Positions 6,752 to 9,253 of a stretch of DNA of 9,253 nt are shown piece by piece. The notes beneath the pieces were generated by a model. That model was not told where the DNA came from, did no database searches, and worked only from the letters and a program-made list of their open reading frames with translations. This DNA is from Alphaproteobacteria bacterium (GTDB lineage: Bacteria; Pseudomonadota; Alphaproteobacteria; Caulobacterales; Parvularculaceae), in contig JAUIEG010000068.1 in the NCBI GenBank assembly GCA_030428745.1, positions 1 to 9,253 on the forward strand, given 5' to 3'. The position numbers were made by a program, and so were the translations under genes. Every line of letters starts with the position of its first letter. Position 1 is the stretch's first letter.

Positions 6752-8020
6752 ATGAAAGCCAGCGCCGTCAGCCACGCCCCGCCAGCAAACGCCGCCGGTT
6801 TCGCCGCGCGCTACCCCCTGCTCTATTCGGTTCTCATCGACCCGTCCGACAAGACCATCATTCGCGCCTCGATCGCGGCGGTTTTGCTATACGCGGCGAT
6901 TATGGCGCAAGGCGTCATGGCTTCGGAAGATTTCGTTCTTGACGGGAACGCCATCATCGGCGGGGACATGGTGGTTTTCTGGATGGCGGCGAAGACCCTG
7001 ATCGCGGAGGGCGCCGGCGCGCTTTATCAACCGGATGCGCTCAATACACGGCTTAACGCCGCCTTTCCTCTGGACGGCGGGTTCCGCCTCTTCTGGCAAT
7101 ATCCGCCCACGGTCTATTTCCTCGTCGCGCCGCTCGGATTTCTGCCTTACCCGGCGGCCTTCGCCGCATGGAGCGCCGCAACGGCGGGGCTCGCCGCAGC
7201 GGCGATCAGGAGCCTATGGCGCGCGCGCCTGCCGCTCATTGTCGGCTTCGCCTCAGCCGCCGCCTATCAGGGGTGGATCACCGGCCAGACAGGATTTTTG
7301 ACGGCGGCGCTGCTTGCGCTTGCGGCGGGGCATGCGGACAAACGGCCGATCCTCGCCGGGATCGCCGCCGGGCTTCTCACCTTCAAACCACAGCTCGGGC
7401 TGTTGATCCCCATCGCCTACGCCGCCGCCGGATGCTGGCGCGCTTTCGGCGCCGCCGCCGTCACCGGCGTTTTGATGGCCGCGGCCAGCGTTGTTTTCTT
7501 CGGGGCCGAAACATGGCTCGCCTTTTTCGACGCCATGGGCGCCCATAGCGCGCGCATGAGCGAGGTGATCTTTCCCTATTACAAGCTGATTACGCCCTAT
7601 GGGTTTTTCATGACCCTTGGCGCGCCGTCATGGTTCGCATTGGCGCTGCAAGGGCTGGCGAGCCTATGCCTTGCGGCGTTTGTTTTCATTGTCTGGCGGC
7701 GCAGCCACGCGTGGGAGACACGCATGTTCACGCTGATCACCGCCGCCGCGCTTGCGACGCCTTACGCCTTTTATTACGAAGCGCCGATTTTCATCCCGGC
7801 GCTGATCGTTCTGGCGAAACGGGCCATGGACACGGGCTGGCTGCGGTTTGAAAAGCAGGCGCTGATGGCGTTGTGGTTCCTGCCGGTGTTTACGCCAGGA
7901 CCGGACTATATTCCCGTCCCGGCGCTGATCGCCTTCGCCGCCTTCGCGCTTTGCGCGCGCCGCGCAGCGCATGAATGCGGCGTGCAATTTCCCAAATTGA
8001 AGACATTATCCAACGCGTAG
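6752..8020 (+). CDS. GT87/DUF2029 family membrane glycosyltransferase, copy B
   Basis: This 422-residue paralogue of the protein at 4324-5625 has the same signatures: GGDMVVFWMAA (Asp72 equals Asp78 of copy A), ALYQP (90-94), WQYPP (115-119), GQTGFLTAAL (178-187), KPQLGLLIP (212-220), a shared FYYEAPIF motif and FEKQALMALW near the C-terminus. Roughly ten membrane segments are expected. It is probably a periplasmic-face, polyprenyl-phosphate-dependent glycosyltransferase; donor and acceptor are unknown. The ATG at 6752 is 14 nt after AGAGG. The N-terminal ~20 residues differ fully from copy A apart from GF-x-ARYPLL, and the last ~20 residues are also unrelated. It is followed by a 122-bp gap and the convergent recR. 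Confidence 0.9.
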   Translation: MKASAVSHAPPANAAGFAARYPLLYSVLIDPSDKTIIRASIAAVLLYAAIMAQGVMASEDFVLDGNAIIGGDMVVFWMAAKTLIAEGAGALYQPDALNTRLNAAFPLDGGFRLFWQYPPTVYFLVAPLGFLPYPAAFAAWSAATAGLAAAAIRSLWRARLPLIVGFASAAAYQGWITGQTGFLTAALLALAAGHADKRPILAGIAAGLLTFKPQLGLLIPIAYAAAGCWRAFGAAAVTGVLMAAASVVFFGAETWLAFFDAMGAHSARMSEVIFPYYKLITPYGFFMTLGAPSWFALALQGLASLCLAAFVFIVWRRSHAWETRMFTLITAAALATPYAFYYEAPIFIPALIVLAKRAMDTGWLRFEKQALMALWFLPVFTPGPDYIPVPALIAFAAFALCARRAAHECGVQFPKLKTLSNA

Positions 8021-8142
8021 CAAAACTCGCTAGCGCTGAGCGAAAATGGCGGATTTCGAGAGCCGGCGCGCAGTGTACGTTACGGTACATGAGCACCGGA
8101 AGCGCAGAAAGCCGCCATTTGCAGCCAGCGATAGTAGAGGTT
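8021..8142. other. Non-coding gap between convergent GT87-B and recR, with inverted repeats
   Basis: No credible gene is seen. A 9-bp perfect inverted repeat, AAATGGCGG (8044-8052) and CCGCCATTT (8112-8120), encloses a smaller one, TGTAC (8074-8078) and GTACA (8085-8089). A 5-bp repeat TCGCT/AGCGA (8027-8031 and 8039-8043) lies next to the GT87-B stop. Lying between two converging genes, the region may fold as a bidirectional transcript end, but none of the stems is followed by a good T-tract. Confidence 0.35.
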
Positions 8143-8748
8143 TTAAAATGGTCGGCGGGATTTCATGGCCGCCGCCAGCGTTCCTTCATCCAGATAATCA
8201 AGCTCGCCGCCAACGGGCACGCCCTGCGACAGCCGCGTCACCGAAACGCCGCCTCCTTCGAGATGTTCGGTGAGATAATGCGCCGTGGTCTGACCATCGA
8301 CTGTGGCGGGCAGCGCGAGAATGATTTCGGAAATCGCGCCGCCTTTCGCCCGCGCGATGAGCGAGCCGAGATTCAAATCGTCGGGACCGATCCCGTCGAG
8401 AGGCGACAGCAACCCGCCAAGCACATGATAGCGGCCCTTATGGGCGCCGGCGCGCTCCAGCGCCCAGAGATCGCCCACATCCTGCACCACGCAAAGCAGC
8501 GTTGAATCGCGTTCCTGATCGGCGCAGACAGCGCAAGGGTCAATCGAGTCCCAGTTGCCGCAGACCGCGCAGGCCTTCACCTTGTTCGCCGCGTCGTCGA
8601 GGGCGAAGGCGAGCGGGCGCATCACCGGATCGCGTTTTTTCAGAAGATAAAGCGCGGCGCGCTTGGCCGAGCGCGGCCCCAGCCCCGGCATCTTGGCGAG
8701 GAGGTCAATGAGGCGCTGTAACTCGGGACCGATAGGAGACGCGGGCAT
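8143..8748 (-). CDS. recR: Recombination mediator protein RecR
   Basis: This 201-residue protein has the same length as E. coli RecR. In order it shows a helix-hairpin-helix (PGLGPRSAKR, 21-30), a C4 zinc finger (Cys60, Cys63, Cys72, Cys75), and a Toprim domain (from about 83) with LSPLDGIGPDD (114-124) and the closing QGVPVGGELDYLD (175-187). RecR works with RecO/RecF to load RecA at gaps and in recombinational repair. The ATG at 8748 is chosen because MPASP matches the usual RecR N-terminus; an upstream extension to 8832 would add 28 residues foreign to the family. There is no clear SD. recR often directly follows ybaB; here a DUF1294 gene on the opposite strand separates the two, so recR probably has its own promoter in 8749-8880. 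Confidence 0.95.
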   Translation of the reverse strand: MPASPIGPELQRLIDLLAKMPGLGPRSAKRAALYLLKKRDPVMRPLAFALDDAANKVKACAVCGNWDSIDPCAVCADQERDSTLLCVVQDVGDLWALERAGAHKGRYHVLGGLLSPLDGIGPDDLNLGSLIARAKGGAISEIILALPATVDGQTTAHYLTEHLEGGGVSVTRLSQGVPVGGELDYLDEGTLAAAMKSRRPF

Positions 8749-8880
8749 AATTATTGATATCGCTTGCTGCAGTTTTGTTAAGGAACGGGATCTACGATCC
8801 AACGGCATAACTACAATACCGGTTTTCGCCAATGGCGAAGCCCGATAGACTTATTTTTCTGTCCCGTTCCATTAGCGCCT
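8749..8880. promoter_or_regulatory. Divergent recR / DUF1294 intergenic region with nested palindromes
   Basis: This 132-bp gap must hold the starts of both divergent transcripts. It contains GGAACGGGA (8782-8790) repeated inverted as TCCCGTTCC (8862-8870), a GGATC-TAC-GATCC palindrome (8788-8800), and a TTCGCC-AAT-GGCGAA hairpin (8825-8839). Promoter boxes were not assigned with confidence. The GGAAC motifs resemble the -35 of alphaproteobacterial EcfG promoters, but no CGTT lies at the right spacing. Confidence 0.4.
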
Positions 8881-9177
8881 ATGACGCAAAAGCTCGTAAT
8901 CGCCTTGTTGGCTTTGAACCTCGCCACCTATCTGATTTATTTTTACGATAAAGTTGCGGCGCGCAACGGCGCGTGGCGTATTTCGGAATCAACCTTACTC
9001 TGGTTTGCGATGCTGGGTGGCTCCCCAGCAGCTATCGCTGCGATGTTCACGCTTCGCCACAAAACCCGAAAGCCAGGTTTTCGGTACGGCCTCCCGATCA
9101 TCCTGGTTGTTCAATGGACCGCTTACGCCTATTGGGTCTTCGCAGGGTCGCCAAATTTACTAGACGGGCTGGTTTAA
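8881..9177 (+). CDS. DUF1294 family small membrane protein
   Basis: This 98-residue protein has an N-terminal hydrophobic segment (about 4-21), then the DUF1294 signatures YDKVAA (22-27), WRISESTLL (32-40), LGGSPAA (45-51) and RHKTRKPGF (59-67), and a second hydrophobic segment (about 70-88). Family members are short inner-membrane proteins of unknown function; some carry an extra cold-shock domain, which is absent here. The ATG is supported by the family N-terminus, although no good SD precedes it. It lies antisense between ybaB and recR, and its TAA overlaps the ybaB stop through a shared TTAA (9174-9177). Confidence 0.85.
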   Translation: MTQKLVIALLALNLATYLIYFYDKVAARNGAWRISESTLLWFAMLGGSPAAIAAMFTLRHKTRKPGFRYGLPIILVVQWTAYAYWVFAGSPNLLDGLV

Positions 9178-9253
9178 AACGGCAGCTTCATACCCGGCGG
9201 CAGGGGCAGGCCCGCCGTCATTTTTTTCATGTGTTCTTCGGTTTCTTTTTCGA
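9174..9253 (-). CDS. ybaB: YbaB/EbfC nucleoid-associated protein, C-terminal part
   Basis: Only the last 25 complete codons are inside the window; the gene continues beyond the right edge. The readable end, EEHMKKMTAGLPLPPGMKLPF, is the highly conserved YbaB/EbfC C-terminus. These are small dimeric DNA-binding nucleoid proteins, usually encoded between dnaX and recR. Its presence here, with recR further along the same strand, marks a remnant of that dnaX-ybaB-recR order. The stop (TAA, minus strand, 9174-9176) overlaps the stop of the convergent DUF1294 gene. Confidence 0.85.
   Translation of the reverse strand, partial: EKETEEHMKKMTAGLPLPPGMKLPF

Noticed and set aside
8782..8803. EcfG-type stress promoter from GGAAC
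   Set aside because: No CGTT-like -10 lies 16-17 nt downstream on either strand from the two GGAAC copies.
8749..8832. 28-residue extension of RecR
   Set aside because: E. coli RecR starts at the equivalent of MPASP and is also 201 residues; the extension runs through palindromic non-coding sequence.

Overview
The window looks like a GC-rich alphaproteobacterial chromosome. This is an inference from codon use, protein style (a 201-residue RecR, YbaB ending in GMKLPF, alphaproteobacterial RmuC) and the local gene types. No rRNA, tRNA, CRISPR array or transposase is visible. Coding density is very high, and the two longest non-coding gaps are about 120-130 bp.

Layout. (1) Positions 3-2738 hold two RmuC-domain genes, tail to tail and 6 bp apart: a 5'-truncated, degenerate RmuC-like protein (+) and a canonical rmuC (-). 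(2) rmuC is the last gene of a tight minus-strand operon: a GtrB-like family 2 glycosyltransferase (start 4240), then a GtrA-family flippase-like protein, then rmuC. The first two overlap by 4 nt. The last two are 9 nt apart, and a 7-bp hairpin spans that junction. (3) Positions 3185-8020 contain a tandem direct duplication of a divergent two-gene module. Each module has a GtrB-like glycosyltransferase on the minus strand, a short intergenic region, and a GT87/DUF2029 multi-pass glycosyltransferase on the plus strand. The two intergenic regions share a 51-bp block with only 4 mismatches. (4) The right end is a replication/repair neighbourhood: recR (-), a small DUF1294 membrane protein gene (+), and the 3' end of ybaB (-).

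How the genes may work together. GtrB-type enzymes load a sugar onto polyprenyl phosphate at the cytoplasmic face. GtrA-type proteins are thought to flip that lipid-linked sugar. GT87 enzymes are GT-C type transferases that use polyprenyl-phosphate sugars on the outer face. The window therefore looks like a three-component envelope glycosylation system. Its loading and transfer enzymes have been duplicated and have diverged (about 72% identity between the GtrB copies by hand count), while only one gtrA is present here. Donor sugar and acceptor cannot be read from the sequence.

The points most worth following are the duplicated divergent module with its conserved bidirectional control block, the apparently catalytically altered RmuC paralogue beside a normal RmuC, the hairpin that buries the rmuC start and carries the gtrA stop codon in its loop, and the DUF1294 gene placed antisense between ybaB and recR.
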